A stretch of DNA of 64,000 bases from Rhizomicrobium sp. Its GTDB lineage: Bacteria; Pseudomonadota; Alphaproteobacteria; Micropepsales; Micropepsaceae. Within the stretch, counting starts at the first letter, position 1. Every line of letters begins with the position of its first letter. Below the pieces are notes generated by a model, which was not told where the DNA came from, did no database searches, and worked only from the letters and a program-made list of their open reading frames with translations. The translations under genes and the position numbers were made by a program. The stretch lies in the NCBI GenBank assembly GCA_037200985.1, contig JBBCGJ010000001.1:1960756-2024755 (forward strand), read 5' to 3'. Below are positions 47,782 to 57,728 of the stretch, piece after piece.

Positions 47782-50129
47782 GCCCCGTAGGGAATCCAAA
47801 TGTTCTTGACCTGGGTGGCGTGCGCCAAGAAGTGCCGGCCTTCGCCTTCGCGGCTGTCGAACCAGGGAATTGCGCCTTCGCACCAGGTGCGCTTGAGGTC
47901 GCCGGCCGAGGCGGCTTCGATCCTCGGCACAGCGCTGCCGCCGAAATACCACACCGCGTCGACATTGCCGTGCTCGGCGAGCACCAGGGCGAGGCTGTCG
48001 CGCGCGCCGGTGACGATGTTCACCACGCCGTCCGGCACGTCTGAGGTCTCTAGCACCTGGTAGAAATCCGTCGCGGCGAGCGGGTGACGCTCAGACGGAA
48101 TCATCACCACGCGGTTGCCCATGGCGACGGCCGGCGCCATCAGCGAGACAAGGCCAAGCAGCGGCGCCTCATCCGGACAGGCGATCCCGATCACGCCGAG
48201 CGGCTCGTTCATCGCCAGCACCACGCCGCGCAAGGGCGGATCGTGGATCGCGCCGTCGAACTTGTCGGCCCAGGCGGCATAGGTGAAAAGGCGACGGATC
48301 GAGGCTTCCACCTCGCGCGCCGCGGCGGCGCTGGACACGGCGGTCATCTGGCGCAGGCGCGCGGCGAATTCGCCGGCACGGGCCGACAGGTTTTCGGCGC
48401 AGTAGTAGAGAATCTGCGCGCGAACGTGGCCGCTGGCGGAGGCCCAGCCTTCGGCCTTGGCCGCCGCCTCGACGGCGTTGCGGATGTCCTTGCGGTTGCC
48501 GTCGCCGACAAGCCCGATCTGCGCGCCCGAGGGCGAGCGCACGGCGCGGCTGTAGCCGCTGTCGGGGCGCGCCTGCCTGCCGCCGATCAAGAGCTTGGCG
48601 GTGCGGTCGATGGTGTCGACGGCCGGCGGAACGTCCGTATGCGGAGCGGCCGCCAAGGATTTCTCGGGTTTCCCGACGTGCTTGCGCTTGAGGTACTCGT
48701 ACATACCCTCACGGCCGCCTTCGCGGCCGAAGCCGGATTCGCGGTAGCCGCCGAAACCCGACGAGGCGTCGAACTGGTTGGTGCAGTTCACCCACACCAC
48801 GCCGGCCTTGACCTTCGGCGCAAGGTCGAGCGCGACGTTGATGTTCTCGCTCCAGATGCTGGCGGCGAGGCCGTAGCGCGTGTTGTTGGCAAGCTGGACG
48901 GCTTCCGCCGGGGTGCGGAACGTCATCGCGACGAGGACGGGTCCGAAGATCTCGACCTGCGTCACCATCGAGGACGATTCGACGCCGGTGAGAAGCGTCG
49001 GCGGATAGAAGCAGCCTTCGGGGCAGCCCTTGGTCTGGAAGAGCGTCGCGCCATCGGCGACGCCCTGCTTGACGAGACTATCGATCTGGGCCCGCTGCTT
49101 CGGCGAGACGATGGCGCCGATGTCGGTGTTCTTGTCGAGCGGATCGCCGACGCGCAGCGTTTCCATCCGAGCGCGGAGCTTGGCGTAGAGCGTCTCGGCA
49201 ACGCTTTCCTGCACCAGGAGACGCGAGCCGGCGCAGCAGACCTGGCCCTGGTTGAACCAGATCGCGTCCACCGCACCTTCGACCGCGGCGTCGAGATCGG
49301 CATCCTCGAACACCACGAAAGGCGATTTGCCGCCGAGCTCCAGGGTGAGCTTCTTGCCTGTGCCGGCGGTGGCAATGCGGATGAGGCGGCCGACCTCGGT
49401 CGAACCGGTGAAGGCGATCTTATCGATGCCGGGATGCTCGACCACCGCTTTGCCGGTCTCGCCGGCGCCGGTGACGATGTTGACCACGCCTTTGGGCAGG
49501 CCGGCTTCTTCGCAAATCTCGGCGAACAGCAGCGCGGTGAGCGAGGTGTCCTCGGCGGGCTTCAGCACGACGGTGTTTCCGGCCGCCAGCGCGGGCGCGA
49601 TCTTCCACGCCAGCATCAGCAGCGGGAAATTCCACGGGATCACCTGGCCGACGACGCCGAGCGGCTCGTGGTCGGCGAACTCGCTCTCGATAAGCTGGGC
49701 CCAGCCGGCGTGATGGTAGAAGTGCCGCGCCACCAGCGGGATATCGACGTCGCGGCTTTCGCGGATCGGCTTGCCGTTGTCCATCGTCTCGAGCACGGCG
49801 AAGAGACGCGCATGCTTCTGCACCAGCCGCGCCAGCGCATAGAGAAAGCGCGCGCGGCCATGGCCGCCGAGCTTCGCCCAGGCCGGTTGCGCGGCGCGCG
49901 CGGCCCGGACGGCGGCATCGACGTCCGCCGGCGCGCCGTCACCGATGGCGGCGAGCCTTTTGCCGGTCGCCGGGTTGACGCTGTCGAAATGCGACGCGGC
50001 CGGGACCCACTGGCCGTCGATGAAGAAACCGAACGTGCCGCCATGGCGCTTGAGCCAGGCCTCCGCCGGGCCGGCGCCTTCCGGGGCGACGCCGTAATCC
50101 ATCGTCTGGAAGGCAGTCTGGACGTTCAT
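47778..50129 (-). CDS. Tandem two-domain aldehyde dehydrogenase (ALDH16-like)
   Basis: The 783-residue protein has two ALDH modules. The first (about residues 30-500) is complete: VIPWNFPLLMLAWK, LELGGKSPFVV with the general base and FNQGQVCCAGSRLLV with the nucleophilic Cys. The second (about 520-780) is shortened, has NEPLGVIGIACPDEAPLL in place of the PWNFP segment and no GQxC nucleophile. This layout resembles ALDH16. Between deoC and cdd it most likely oxidises acetaldehyde formed by DeoC to acetate; that substrate is inferred. It begins 4 bases after deoC. Confidence 0.87.
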   Translation of the reverse strand: MNVQTAFQTMDYGVAPEGAGPAEAWLKRHGGTFGFFIDGQWVPAASHFDSVNPATGKRLAAIGDGAPADVDAAVRAARAAQPAWAKLGGHGRARFLYALARLVQKHARLFAVLETMDNGKPIRESRDVDIPLVARHFYHHAGWAQLIESEFADHEPLGVVGQVIPWNFPLLMLAWKIAPALAAGNTVVLKPAEDTSLTALLFAEICEEAGLPKGVVNIVTGAGETGKAVVEHPGIDKIAFTGSTEVGRLIRIATAGTGKKLTLELGGKSPFVVFEDADLDAAVEGAVDAIWFNQGQVCCAGSRLLVQESVAETLYAKLRARMETLRVGDPLDKNTDIGAIVSPKQRAQIDSLVKQGVADGATLFQTKGCPEGCFYPPTLLTGVESSSMVTQVEIFGPVLVAMTFRTPAEAVQLANNTRYGLAASIWSENINVALDLAPKVKAGVVWVNCTNQFDASSGFGGYRESGFGREGGREGMYEYLKRKHVGKPEKSLAAAPHTDVPPAVDTIDRTAKLLIGGRQARPDSGYSRAVRSPSGAQIGLVGDGNRKDIRNAVEAAAKAEGWASASGHVRAQILYYCAENLSARAGEFAARLRQMTAVSSAAAAREVEASIRRLFTYAAWADKFDGAIHDPPLRGVVLAMNEPLGVIGIACPDEAPLLGLVSLMAPAVAMGNRVVMIPSERHPLAATDFYQVLETSDVPDGVVNIVTGARDSLALVLAEHGNVDAVWYFGGSAVPRIEAASAGDLKRTWCEGAIPWFDSREGEGRHFLAHATQVKNIWIPYGA

Positions 50130-50133
50130 GGGA

Positions 50134-51135
50134 TCAACCCATCGGATGGCGGTGCGCGGCCGAATAGCGGCCGGTGACGAAATGCTCGAGCTGGCGCTCG
50201 ATGTCGGTGAGCAGGCTGGAGGCGCCGATGCGGAAGAGGTCCGGCTGAAGCCAGGGCAGACCGAGTTCCTCCCTCATGACGATCTGGTAGTCCAGCACGT
50301 CCTTCGCCGTGGAGATGCCGCCGGCCGGCTTGAAGCCGATCCGCTGGCCGGTCATCTCATGATAGGCGCGGATCATGCGGGCCATGATAAGCGCGAAGGG
50401 CAGTGTGGCGTTGACCGGCTCCTTGCCCGTCGATGTCTTGATGAAATCCGCCCCCGCCATCATGCAGGCCATGGACGCGCGCGCGACATTGGTCAGCGTG
50501 CCCAGATCGCCGGCGCCGACGATCGCCTTCACATGCGCAGGGCCGCAGGCCTCGCGGAACAGCTTCATCTCGTCATAGACCGCCCGAGTGTTGCCGGTCA
50601 GGACATGGCCGCGGTCGATCACGATGTCGATCTCGCGCGCGCCGGCGGCGACGGAAGCCTCGATCTCCTTGATGCGCAGCGGCAGCGGCGAGAGGCCGGC
50701 CGGAAAGCCGGTGGAGACCGCGGCGACCGGGATGGCGGTGCCTTCGAGCGCCTTCACCGCGGTTTCGACCATATTGTGATAGACGCAGACCGCGCCGGTT
50801 GTGATGTTCGCCTCGCCCATGCCCATGGCATCGAGCAGGTCCTGGCGCACCGGGCGGCGCGCCTTGGCACAGAACCGCCGCACGCGGCCGGGCGTGTCGT
50901 CGCCGGAAAGCGTGGTCAGATCGATGCAGGTCACGGCCTTGAGCAGCCAGGCGGCCTGCCATTCCCTCTTCACGCTGCGGCGGCCGGGGAGCGACGCGAC
51001 CCGCCGCTCCGCCGCGCTGCGGTTCACGCGGATGGAATCGATGACGTCGGCGGCGTAGGCGATGCCGGGATTGCGGGCGTGCGTCGCGGGTTCCATCTCG
51101 CGGGCGCGGGCAATGATAGGTTGGACATTGGACAT
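50134..51135 (-). CDS. deoC: Deoxyribose-phosphate aldolase
   Basis: The 333-residue class I aldolase is of the longer, eukaryote-like DeoC group. The Schiff-base lysine is in ADFIKTSTGK, and other active-site segments are CIDLTTLSGDDT, EIDIVIDRGHV and KPAGGIST. It splits deoxyribose-5-phosphate to glyceraldehyde-3-phosphate and acetaldehyde. The ATG at 51135 begins MSNVQPIIARA; a GTG 36 bases upstream is also in frame and neither has a strong ribosome site. A tandem ALDH gene follows after 4 bases. Confidence 0.94.
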   Translation of the reverse strand: MSNVQPIIARAREMEPATHARNPGIAYAADVIDSIRVNRSAAERRVASLPGRRSVKREWQAAWLLKAVTCIDLTTLSGDDTPGRVRRFCAKARRPVRQDLLDAMGMGEANITTGAVCVYHNMVETAVKALEGTAIPVAAVSTGFPAGLSPLPLRIKEIEASVAAGAREIDIVIDRGHVLTGNTRAVYDEMKLFREACGPAHVKAIVGAGDLGTLTNVARASMACMMAGADFIKTSTGKEPVNATLPFALIMARMIRAYHEMTGQRIGFKPAGGISTAKDVLDYQIVMREELGLPWLQPDLFRIGASSLLTDIERQLEHFVTGRYSAAHRHPMG

Positions 51136-51177
51136 GGTTCGAAGGTACCCCGCCGGAGCCTCTACCCGCAACGCCGG

Positions 51178-51807
51178 CTACTTCGTCCCGAACATACGGT
51201 CGCCGGCGTCGCCGAGGCCGGGGATGATGTAGCCGTGATCGTTCAGGTGGCTGTCGATCGCGGCCGTCCAGATGTGTACGTCGGGATGGGCTTTCACGAA
51301 GGTCTCGATGCCTTCGGGCGCCGAGAGCAAGGTCATCAGGCGGATGTTCCTGGCGCCATGCGCCTTCAGCCGCGTCACCGCGGCCGTGACCGAGTTCCCG
51401 GTCGCCAGCATCGGGTCCATCACGATCACCAGGCGCTCGGCGATGTCGTGCGGCGCCTTGAAATAATACTCGACCGATTGCAGCGTCTTAGGGTCCCGGT
51501 AGAGACCGATGTGGGCGACGCGGGCCGAGGGCACGAGATTCAGCATGCCTTCCAGAAAGCCGGTGCCCGCCCGAAGGATGGGCGCAAAGACCAGTTTCTT
51601 GCCGGCGATTGCCGGGGCTTTCATCGGCGCGACGGGCGTTTCGATGTCGATGAGCTCGAGCGGCAGGTCGCGCGTGACCTCGTAGCAGATCAGCATGCCG
51701 ATCTCGTTGAGCAGCTCGCGGAAGTTCTTGGTGCTGCGGTTCTTGTCGCGCATCAGCGTCAGCTTGTGCTGGATCAGCGGATGATCGACCACGGTCACGC
51801 CCTGCAT
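51178..51807 (-). CDS. upp: Uracil phosphoribosyltransferase
   Basis: The 209-residue enzyme makes UMP from uracil and PRPP. It has the type I PRTase loop [14 protein letters not shown], the YYFKAP segment and the C-terminal uracil site [23 protein letters not shown] lies 8 bases before the ATG; longer in-frame starts overlap the divergent aminotransferase. It heads the deoxynucleoside operon and salvages uracil released by it. Confidence 0.96.
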   Translation of the reverse strand: MQGVTVVDHPLIQHKLTLMRDKNRSTKNFRELLNEIGMLICYEVTRDLPLELIDIETPVAPMKAPAIAGKKLVFAPILRAGTGFLEGMLNLVPSARVAHIGLYRDPKTLQSVEYYFKAPHDIAERLVIVMDPMLATGNSVTAAVTRLKAHGARNIRLMTLLSAPEGIETFVKAHPDVHIWTAAIDSHLNDHGYIIPGLGDAGDRMFGTK

Positions 51808-51880
51808 GCGCGTTTCTCCCCTGCGGCGACCACAAACCGGTGGCCAAGCTAGCCCGAGGCGCTTTATTGTGGCAACGGCG

Positions 51881-53206
51881 ATGGACAAGCAACCCGACAA
51901 AAAGAACGACCTCGAAGCCTACTGGATGCCGTTCACGGCGCAGCGCCAGTTCAAGGCCAATCCGCGCCTGTTCGCCTCCGCCGACGGGATGTATTTCAAG
52001 ACGACCGACGGCCGCGACGTGCTGGACGGCGTCTCGTCCATGTGGTGCTGCAACGCCGGGCACAACCGGCCGCGCATCGTGGAGGCGATCCGCGCCCAGG
52101 CGGGCGAACTCGACTATTCGCCGGCGTTCCAGATCGGCCATCACAAGGCGTTCGAGCTGGCGAACCGGCTGGTGGCGCTGATGCCGGGCACGCTGAACCA
52201 TGTGTTCTTCACCAATTCCGGCTCGGAGTCGGTGGAGACGGCGCTCAAGATGGCGATCGCCTATCATCGGGTGCGCGGCGAGGGCAGCCGGGTGCGGCTG
52301 ATCGGGCGCGAGAAGGGCTATCACGGCGTCAATTTCGGCGGCATGAGCGTCGGCGGCATGGTCGCCAACCGCAAGATGTTCGGCACGCTGGTCGCCGGCG
52401 TCGATCACCTGCGCCACACCCATGGCGATCCGCGCAATGCCTTCGCCAGGGGCGAGCCGGAATACGGCGTCGAACTGGCCGACGATCTGGAGCGGCTGGT
52501 GCAGCTGCACGATGCGTCCACCATCGCGGCGGTGATCGTGGAGCCGGTGCAGGGCTCGGCCGGCGTGATCGTGCCGCCCAGGGGTTATCTGAAGCGGCTG
52601 CGCGAAATCTGCGACAGGCATGGCATCCTCCTGATCTTCGACGAGGTCATCACCGGCTATGGCCGCCTCGGCACGCCGTTCGCGGTCGATTTCTTCGGCG
52701 TCGAGCCCGATCTCGTCACGACGGCCAAGGGCCTGACCAACGGCGTGATCCCGATGGGCGCGGTGTTCGCGCAGGCGAAGATCTATGAGGCCTTCCTGCA
52801 AGGGCCGCCGAACGCCATCGAGTTCTTCCACGGCTACACCTATTCGGGAAATCCGATAGCCTGCGCCGCGGCGCTCGGCACGCTCGATACGTATGGCGAA
52901 GAGGGCCTGCTGACGCGGGCCGCGACGCTGGCGCCCTATTGGGAGACCGCGCTGCATTCGCTCAAGGGCGCGCGCAATGTGATCGACATCCGCAATCTGG
53001 GATTCATGGGCGCCGTCGAGATGGCTCCGGCGCAGGGCGAGGCAGGCCGGCGCGGCTTCGCGGCCTTCCTCAAACTCTACGAAGCGGGCCTGCTCTGCCG
53101 CAGCACGGGCGACACCGTCGCCTTCGCGCCGCCGCTGATCGCCGAGCACAAGCATATCGACTTCCTGGTGGACACGCTCGGCAAGGTCATCGCGTCCATC
53201 GACTGA
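51881..53206 (+). CDS. Omega-amino acid:pyruvate-type aminotransferase (class III)
   Basis: The 441-residue PLP enzyme has the class III features: [62 protein letters not shown] and the PLP lysine in [15 protein letters not shown]. It resembles beta-alanine:pyruvate transaminases. Beside pyrimidine-nucleoside genes, a role in beta-alanine removal after uracil breakdown is plausible, but no reductive pyrimidine genes are in the window, so the substrate stays open. It is divergent from upp; the two starts are 73 bases apart. Confidence 0.85.
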   Translation: MDKQPDKKNDLEAYWMPFTAQRQFKANPRLFASADGMYFKTTDGRDVLDGVSSMWCCNAGHNRPRIVEAIRAQAGELDYSPAFQIGHHKAFELANRLVALMPGTLNHVFFTNSGSESVETALKMAIAYHRVRGEGSRVRLIGREKGYHGVNFGGMSVGGMVANRKMFGTLVAGVDHLRHTHGDPRNAFARGEPEYGVELADDLERLVQLHDASTIAAVIVEPVQGSAGVIVPPRGYLKRLREICDRHGILLIFDEVITGYGRLGTPFAVDFFGVEPDLVTTAKGLTNGVIPMGAVFAQAKIYEAFLQGPPNAIEFFHGYTYSGNPIACAAALGTLDTYGEEGLLTRAATLAPYWETALHSLKGARNVIDIRNLGFMGAVEMAPAQGEAGRRGFAAFLKLYEAGLLCRSTGDTVAFAPPLIAEHKHIDFLVDTLGKVIASID

Positions 53207-53308
53207 CTTCCGGCCAGGCAAGCGCAGACGGCGGCGGAAACGCGGGGCTCGCCACGCGGTGAATTCCTTTCGGATGCAATTGTCGGGATATGAGGGATTT
53301 GGTGCGTA

Positions 53309-53482
53309 GACCGACTCGGTTCAAGAGGCGGGCGGAAATTTTTTACGCGGCGGTGTGGCAGGCGGTTATCCGACAGAGGATTCACGCGGGGCCGCGGATG
53401 ACGCGGAGATTTTCAATTTGCTGCGAGGATAAGTTTTTTCGTTGCGATGCGGCGGACGATATTTTGTTGCCGGGAAATTTTC
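53309..53482 (+). repeat. Dispersed intergenic repeat, copy B
   Basis: This 174-base stretch aligns end to end with the reverse complement of 28852-29015; it shares an identical 17-base block (GACCGACTCGGTTCAAG) at one end and ACGATATTTT near the other. A-rich and T-rich tracts alternate with a GC-rich core containing CACGCGGGGCCGCGG. It lies in the 343-base gap between the convergent aminotransferase and xanthine phosphoribosyltransferase genes. No gene is evident in the rest of that gap. Confidence 0.8.
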
Positions 53483-53549
53483 GAGAGGCCGCGAGCAGGC
53501 CCTCAACGTCGCTTTGCACCGTTCGACCTCTCACGCCGCGCGGGAGAGG

Positions 53550-54086
53550 TTATTCCTTCTCCGCGCCGCTGATCGGATCGACGATTTCGGGGTCGCCGTC
53601 GCGGGCGTCCCAGGGGAAGACGATCCAGGAATTCTGCGGCGCCTGGAGGAAGCGCATGTCGACCACGTCCTCGCCCTCGGGCTTGGAATAGATCGTCGTA
53701 TAGAGCGCATTCGGCCAGATCTTGCGCAGCTCCCGGAAGGTACCGCCGGTGTCGACCAGATCGTCGAGGATGATCATGTTCTCGCCGCCGTTGCGGATCT
53801 TGGCCTTCACGTCGGGGTGGATGTCCTTGATGATCTTGGCGCCGGTCACCTGCCGCTCGCCGCGATAGGAGGAAACGCCGATGGTCTCGATGTTCTCGCG
53901 GATGTTGAGCTCGCGGGCGAGCACCGCGGCGAAAGGCAGGCCACCGCGCGACACGCCGACCACGATGTCGATCTTGCGGCCGTCGAGGATGAGGTCATGG
54001 ACCCAGCCCGCCATCTCGCGCATCTGGCGGTGAATCTCGTTCCAGCTCACGCGCACATACAGGCGCCGCTTGTTTTCCAGCCGCAT
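53550..54086 (-). CDS. gpt: Xanthine phosphoribosyltransferase (Gpt type)
   Basis: The 178-residue PRTase salvages xanthine and probably guanine to the nucleotide. It has VSWNEIHRQMREMAGWV near the N-terminus, VGVSRGGLPFAAVLARELNI, and the PRPP loop MIILDDLVDTGGTFREL. GGAGG stands 5 bases before the chosen ATG. It is somewhat longer than Escherichia coli Gpt (152) but has the same layout. It gives a salvage option for the xanthine otherwise oxidised by XdhAB. Confidence 0.9.
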   Translation of the reverse strand: MRLENKRRLYVRVSWNEIHRQMREMAGWVHDLILDGRKIDIVVGVSRGGLPFAAVLARELNIRENIETIGVSSYRGERQVTGAKIIKDIHPDVKAKIRNGGENMIILDDLVDTGGTFRELRKIWPNALYTTIYSKPEGEDVVDMRFLQAPQNSWIVFPWDARDGDPEIVDPISGAEKE

Positions 54087-54165
54087 GACGTCCTCCGTTG
54101 GATCGACTATCGCCGCGATCGGCTGAGAATAAAACCGCGGGCGGCGCTTTGCCCACAGCGCAGGT

Positions 54166-54858
54166 TCACGGATTGGCCGCGCGGTCGACGAACCAGCGCA
54201 GCTCGCCCCGCGGCTTGAGCCGGGCGGCGGGCAGCGCGGCATCGCCTCCGAGCACGCGGGCCAGGATGTCGCGCTTGGCGGCGCCGTCGACCAGGAAGGC
54301 GACGTGGCGGCTGTTCTCCAGCGCGGGATAGGTGAGCGTGATGCGGGGCTCGGCGCCGGCGCCGGGCGCGACCCAGCGCTCGCGTTCTTCGAGCACCGCG
54401 CTGCCGGGAAAGAGCGATGCGGTATGGCCGTCGGGTCCCAGGCCCAAAAGCGTCACGTCGAACAGGGGCGAATCCGGATCGGCACGGTGGAAGCCGCGCA
54501 GGACGCGCTCATAGCGCTGCGCGGCATCGTCGGGCGACAGGCCTTGGGTCGGGATGGGCCGCACATTCGCGGCCGGAATGTCCACGCGCGACAGCAGGGC
54601 CTCGCGCACCATGCGGTAATTGCTGCGCGGATCGTCCGGCGGCACGAAGCGCTCGTCGCCCCAGAAGAGATGCGTGCGGGACCAGGGAAAGCTGTCGCGG
54701 AAGGGCGGCTCGCCCAGGAGCTCATAGAGGCGGCGCGGCGTCGCGCCGCCGGAGAGGCAGAGCGCGAAAGCGCCGTCCTTGGCGCGCACCAGATCGAACA
54801 GCCAGTCGGCGACATGGCGCGCGAGCGCCGCGGGATCCGGCAGCGTCTCGACGGTCAC
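54166..54858 (-). CDS. pgl: 6-phosphogluconolactonase
   Basis: The 230-residue DevB-type lactonase has FALCLSGGATPRRLYELL, THLFWGDERFVPPDDPRSNYRM and LLGLGPDGHTASLFPGS. It hydrolyses 6-phosphogluconolactone from Zwf. Its ATG overlaps the zwf stop by 4 bases; order gnd-zwf-pgl on the minus strand. No edd is adjacent. Confidence 0.95.
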   Translation of the reverse strand: MTVETLPDPAALARHVADWLFDLVRAKDGAFALCLSGGATPRRLYELLGEPPFRDSFPWSRTHLFWGDERFVPPDDPRSNYRMVREALLSRVDIPAANVRPIPTQGLSPDDAAQRYERVLRGFHRADPDSPLFDVTLLGLGPDGHTASLFPGSAVLEERERWVAPGAGAEPRITLTYPALENSRHVAFLVDGAAKRDILARVLGGDAALPAARLKPRGELRWFVDRAANP

Positions 54859-56426
54859 CGCGTCTTGCCCGCGGGCGACGAGACCGGCCGCCAGACGCGG
54901 TGCGGACCGGAGCCGATCAGATCGCCGGCCGCCTTGGGGCCGTCGCCGCCGGATTCATAGAGCGCCGGGGCGTTCGCCGAGGCGGCGTCGAGGACGGGCT
55001 GCACGACACGCCAGGCCTGCTCGACCATGTCGGCGCGCATGAAAAGCGTCGGATCGCCCAGGATGACGTCATGGATCAGCGTCTCGTATCCCACATTCGG
55101 CTCCTTCGCGAACCAGTCGTCGTAGCGGAAATCCATCTTCACCGGGGCAAGGTCGACCGCGGGACCGCGGCGCTTGACCTCGAATTGCAGCGAGATGCCT
55201 TCGTTGGGCTGGATGCGCAGCACCAGCCAGTTGGGGCGCAGGCTCTCGACCGGCGTGTGCTGGAAGGCGGTGTAGGGGGCAGGCTTGAAGCAGATCGCGA
55301 TCTCGGTGTTGCGCGCCGACAGGTGCTTGCCGGTGCGTACGTAGAACGGCACGCCGGCCCAGCGCCAATTGTCGATCTCCAGCTTCATCGCGACATAGGT
55401 CTCCACCGTCGAGTCGGGCGAGACGTTGGGCTCGTCGCGATAGGCCTTCACCGGCTTGCCCGAGACGGCGCCGGCGCCGTACTGGCCGCGCACGACGTTC
55501 TTCGGATCGACCGGCGGCATGGCGGCGAAGACGTCGGCCTTCTTGGAACGGATCGAAGCCTCGTCGAAGCCGACCGGCGGCTCCATCGCCACCATCGAGA
55601 CCAGCGCCAGGACGTGGTTGGGCACCATGTCGCGCAAAGCGCCGGTCTGTTCGTAGAACTCGCCGCGCGTCTCGACGCCGACGGTCTCGGCGACGGTGAT
55701 CTGCACATGATCGATTCGGTCGCGGTTCCAGATCGGCTCGAACAGCCCGTTGGCGAAGCGGAACGCGGTGATGCTCTGCACCGAATCCTTGCCGAGGAAA
55801 TGGTCGATGCGGAAGACCTGGTTCTCGCGCAGCGTGCGCAGGATGCGCTTGTCCAGCTCGCGCGCCGACTCGTAGCTGTGGCCGAACGGCTTCTCGACGA
55901 CGACGCGGCGCCAATAATGCTTGCCGTCGACGCCCTCCTCCGTCAGCTTGGCGCGGCCGAGGCGGTCGACGATCGGTCCGAAGAACTTGTCGGCGACGGC
56001 GAGATAGAAGATCGCGTTGCCGGCGGTGCCGCGGTCGCGGGCCGCTTCATCGAGGACGTCGCGCAACCTGTCATAGAGCGCCGGATCGTTGGCGTCGCCG
56101 CGCACAAAGCACATCGCCTGGGCCAGCCTGGACCACACGGCCTCGTCGACCTGGCCGATCGACTGTCCGAGGAAGTCGTGCAGGTCGCGCCGCCAGGCTT
56201 CGGTCGTCAGATCGCCGCGCGCCACGCCGATCAGGACGAATTTCTCCGGCAGGCAGTTGGTGCGGCAGAGATTGTAGAGCGCCGGCACGAGGAGGCGCTT
56301 GGTCAGGTCGCCGCTCGCGCCGAAGATCACCATGGCGCAGGGCTCCACCGGATCGGGGCAGTGCGGCGCGGCCGCCATGTCGGTCTCGGCAGCGCTGGAT
56401 ATCCGGATGGGTTCTTCCTGGGGCAT
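54855..56426 (-). CDS. zwf: Glucose-6-phosphate 1-dehydrogenase
   Basis: The 523-residue enzyme has the coenzyme motif FGASGDLTKRLLVPALY, the substrate and catalytic segment RIDHFLGKDSVQ, and KPFGHS. It oxidises glucose-6-phosphate to the lactone and makes NADPH. It starts 2 bases after gnd ends. Length is typical with a slightly extended N-terminus. Confidence 0.97.
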   Translation of the reverse strand: MPQEEPIRISSAAETDMAAAPHCPDPVEPCAMVIFGASGDLTKRLLVPALYNLCRTNCLPEKFVLIGVARGDLTTEAWRRDLHDFLGQSIGQVDEAVWSRLAQAMCFVRGDANDPALYDRLRDVLDEAARDRGTAGNAIFYLAVADKFFGPIVDRLGRAKLTEEGVDGKHYWRRVVVEKPFGHSYESARELDKRILRTLRENQVFRIDHFLGKDSVQSITAFRFANGLFEPIWNRDRIDHVQITVAETVGVETRGEFYEQTGALRDMVPNHVLALVSMVAMEPPVGFDEASIRSKKADVFAAMPPVDPKNVVRGQYGAGAVSGKPVKAYRDEPNVSPDSTVETYVAMKLEIDNWRWAGVPFYVRTGKHLSARNTEIAICFKPAPYTAFQHTPVESLRPNWLVLRIQPNEGISLQFEVKRRGPAVDLAPVKMDFRYDDWFAKEPNVGYETLIHDVILGDPTLFMRADMVEQAWRVVQPVLDAASANAPALYESGGDGPKAAGDLIGSGPHRVWRPVSSPAGKTR

Positions 56427-56428
56427 GG

Positions 56429-57427
56429 CTATTTCGACTTTCCGCCTTCGAGCGCGCCTTCGATATGGCCGCCGAAGCCGAAGCGCATGGCAGACAGCAT
56501 CTTGTCGGCGAAGCTGTGCTCCTGACGCGAGCGGAATCGGGCATAGAGAGAAGAGGAGAGGACGGCGGCGGGCACCGCTTCCTCGATCGCCGCTTCCACG
56601 GTCCAGCGGCCTTCCCCGGAATCGTCGACGAAGCCCGAATAGCCGTCGAGGCCGGCATCCCTTGCCAGGGCGGCGGCGCTCAGGTCGAGCAGCCAGGACG
56701 AGATCACGCTGCCGCGGCGCCAGACCTCGGCAATGTCGGGAAGGTTCAGCTCGAAGCGCTCGTCCTGCGGCAGCGCCGCGTCGGCGCGGTGGCGCAGGAT
56801 GTCGAAGCCTTCGGCATAGGCCTGCATCAGGCCGTATTCGATACCGTTGTGCACCATCTTGACGAAGCGGCCGGCGCCGGACGGACCGGCATAGATGTAG
56901 CCGCGCTCGGCGCGGCTGTCCGCGCCCTGCCGGCCGGGGGTGCGGGGGATATCACCGATGCCGGGGGACAAGGTCGCAAAGATCGGATCGAGATGATCGA
57001 CCGCGTCCTTCGGCCCACCGATCATCATGCAATAGCCGCGCTCGAGGCCCCACACCCCGCCGGAGGTGCCGCAATCGATATAGCGGATGCCTTTCGTGGC
57101 CAGCGCCTTGGCGCGGCGGATATCGTCTTTGTAATACGCGTTGCCGCCGTCGATCAGGATGTCGTCCTTGCCGAGCAGGCCGGCCGTCTGGCTGACGGCG
57201 TCTTCGGTGATCTTTCCGGCCGGCAGCATCAGCCACACCGCGCGGGGCGCGCCGCCGAGCTTGCCGACCATCTCGGCGAGGGACTGCGCAGCGACGGCCC
57301 CGTCTTCCGCAAGCGCCTCGCCGGCCTTGGGGTTGACGTCGAACACCACGCAGGAATGACCGGCCTTCATCAGGCGCCGCGCGATGTTGCCACCCATGCG
57401 ACCCAGTCCGACCACGCCGATCTGCAT
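56429..57427 (-). CDS. gnd: 6-phosphogluconate dehydrogenase, short (decarboxylating) form
   Basis: The 332-residue protein begins [19 protein letters not shown] with GAGGAG 9 bases upstream, and contains [33 protein letters not shown] and [18 protein letters not shown]. It is the short, Gram-positive/archaeal-like type (about 300-330 residues rather than about 470). It decarboxylates 6-phosphogluconate to ribulose-5-phosphate. It leads the gnd-zwf-pgl operon. Confidence 0.94.
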   Translation of the reverse strand: MQIGVVGLGRMGGNIARRLMKAGHSCVVFDVNPKAGEALAEDGAVAAQSLAEMVGKLGGAPRAVWLMLPAGKITEDAVSQTAGLLGKDDILIDGGNAYYKDDIRRAKALATKGIRYIDCGTSGGVWGLERGYCMMIGGPKDAVDHLDPIFATLSPGIGDIPRTPGRQGADSRAERGYIYAGPSGAGRFVKMVHNGIEYGLMQAYAEGFDILRHRADAALPQDERFELNLPDIAEVWRRGSVISSWLLDLSAAALARDAGLDGYSGFVDDSGEGRWTVEAAIEEAVPAAVLSSSLYARFRSRQEHSFADKMLSAMRFGFGGHIEGALEGGKSK

Positions 57428-57554
57428 TCGCTGGGACTCCTCGCCTTGAAGCCGAATGTCCTTCTCGGCGTCGTTTGTCAAACGTGAAGGCTATCGAACC
57501 GTTCCTGCGGCGGGCTGACAGGAGGGCAAGCGGCAGGCCGCCGGCATTCGCGCG

Positions 57555-57572
57555 GTCGTCGGTCGCGACGAC
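57555..57572 (-). terminator. Small hairpin after tRNA-Phe
   Basis: A perfect 7-bp stem (GTCGTCG with its complement) and 4-base loop lie 14 bases beyond the encoded CCA on the minus strand. No T-run follows, so it could be a processing or termination signal only. The interval 57428-57585 otherwise shows nothing I recognise apart from the gnd leader. Confidence 0.3.
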
Positions 57573-57585
57573 GCCGAGGGATTGA

Positions 57586-57661
57586 TGGTGCCCGGGGACA
57601 GAATCGAACTGCCGACACGTGGATTTTCAATCCACTGCTCTACCGACTGAGCTACCCGGGC
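57586..57661 (-). tRNA. tRNA-Phe (anticodon GAA), CCA encoded
   Basis: On the minus strand the 76-base cloverleaf is complete: acceptor GCCCGGG pairing with CCCGGGC, D-arm AGCTCAGTCGGTAGAGC, anticodon stem GTGGA/TCCAC around the loop TTGAAAA, T-arm with TTCGATT, discriminator A and a genomic CCA. Confidence 0.97.
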
Positions 57662-57728
57662 GACCGGCCGTGCCGGAAAAGGCCCGGCTTTCTAGAAGAG
57701 ACCGGCCGCCCTGTCCAGCGGGCGATTT

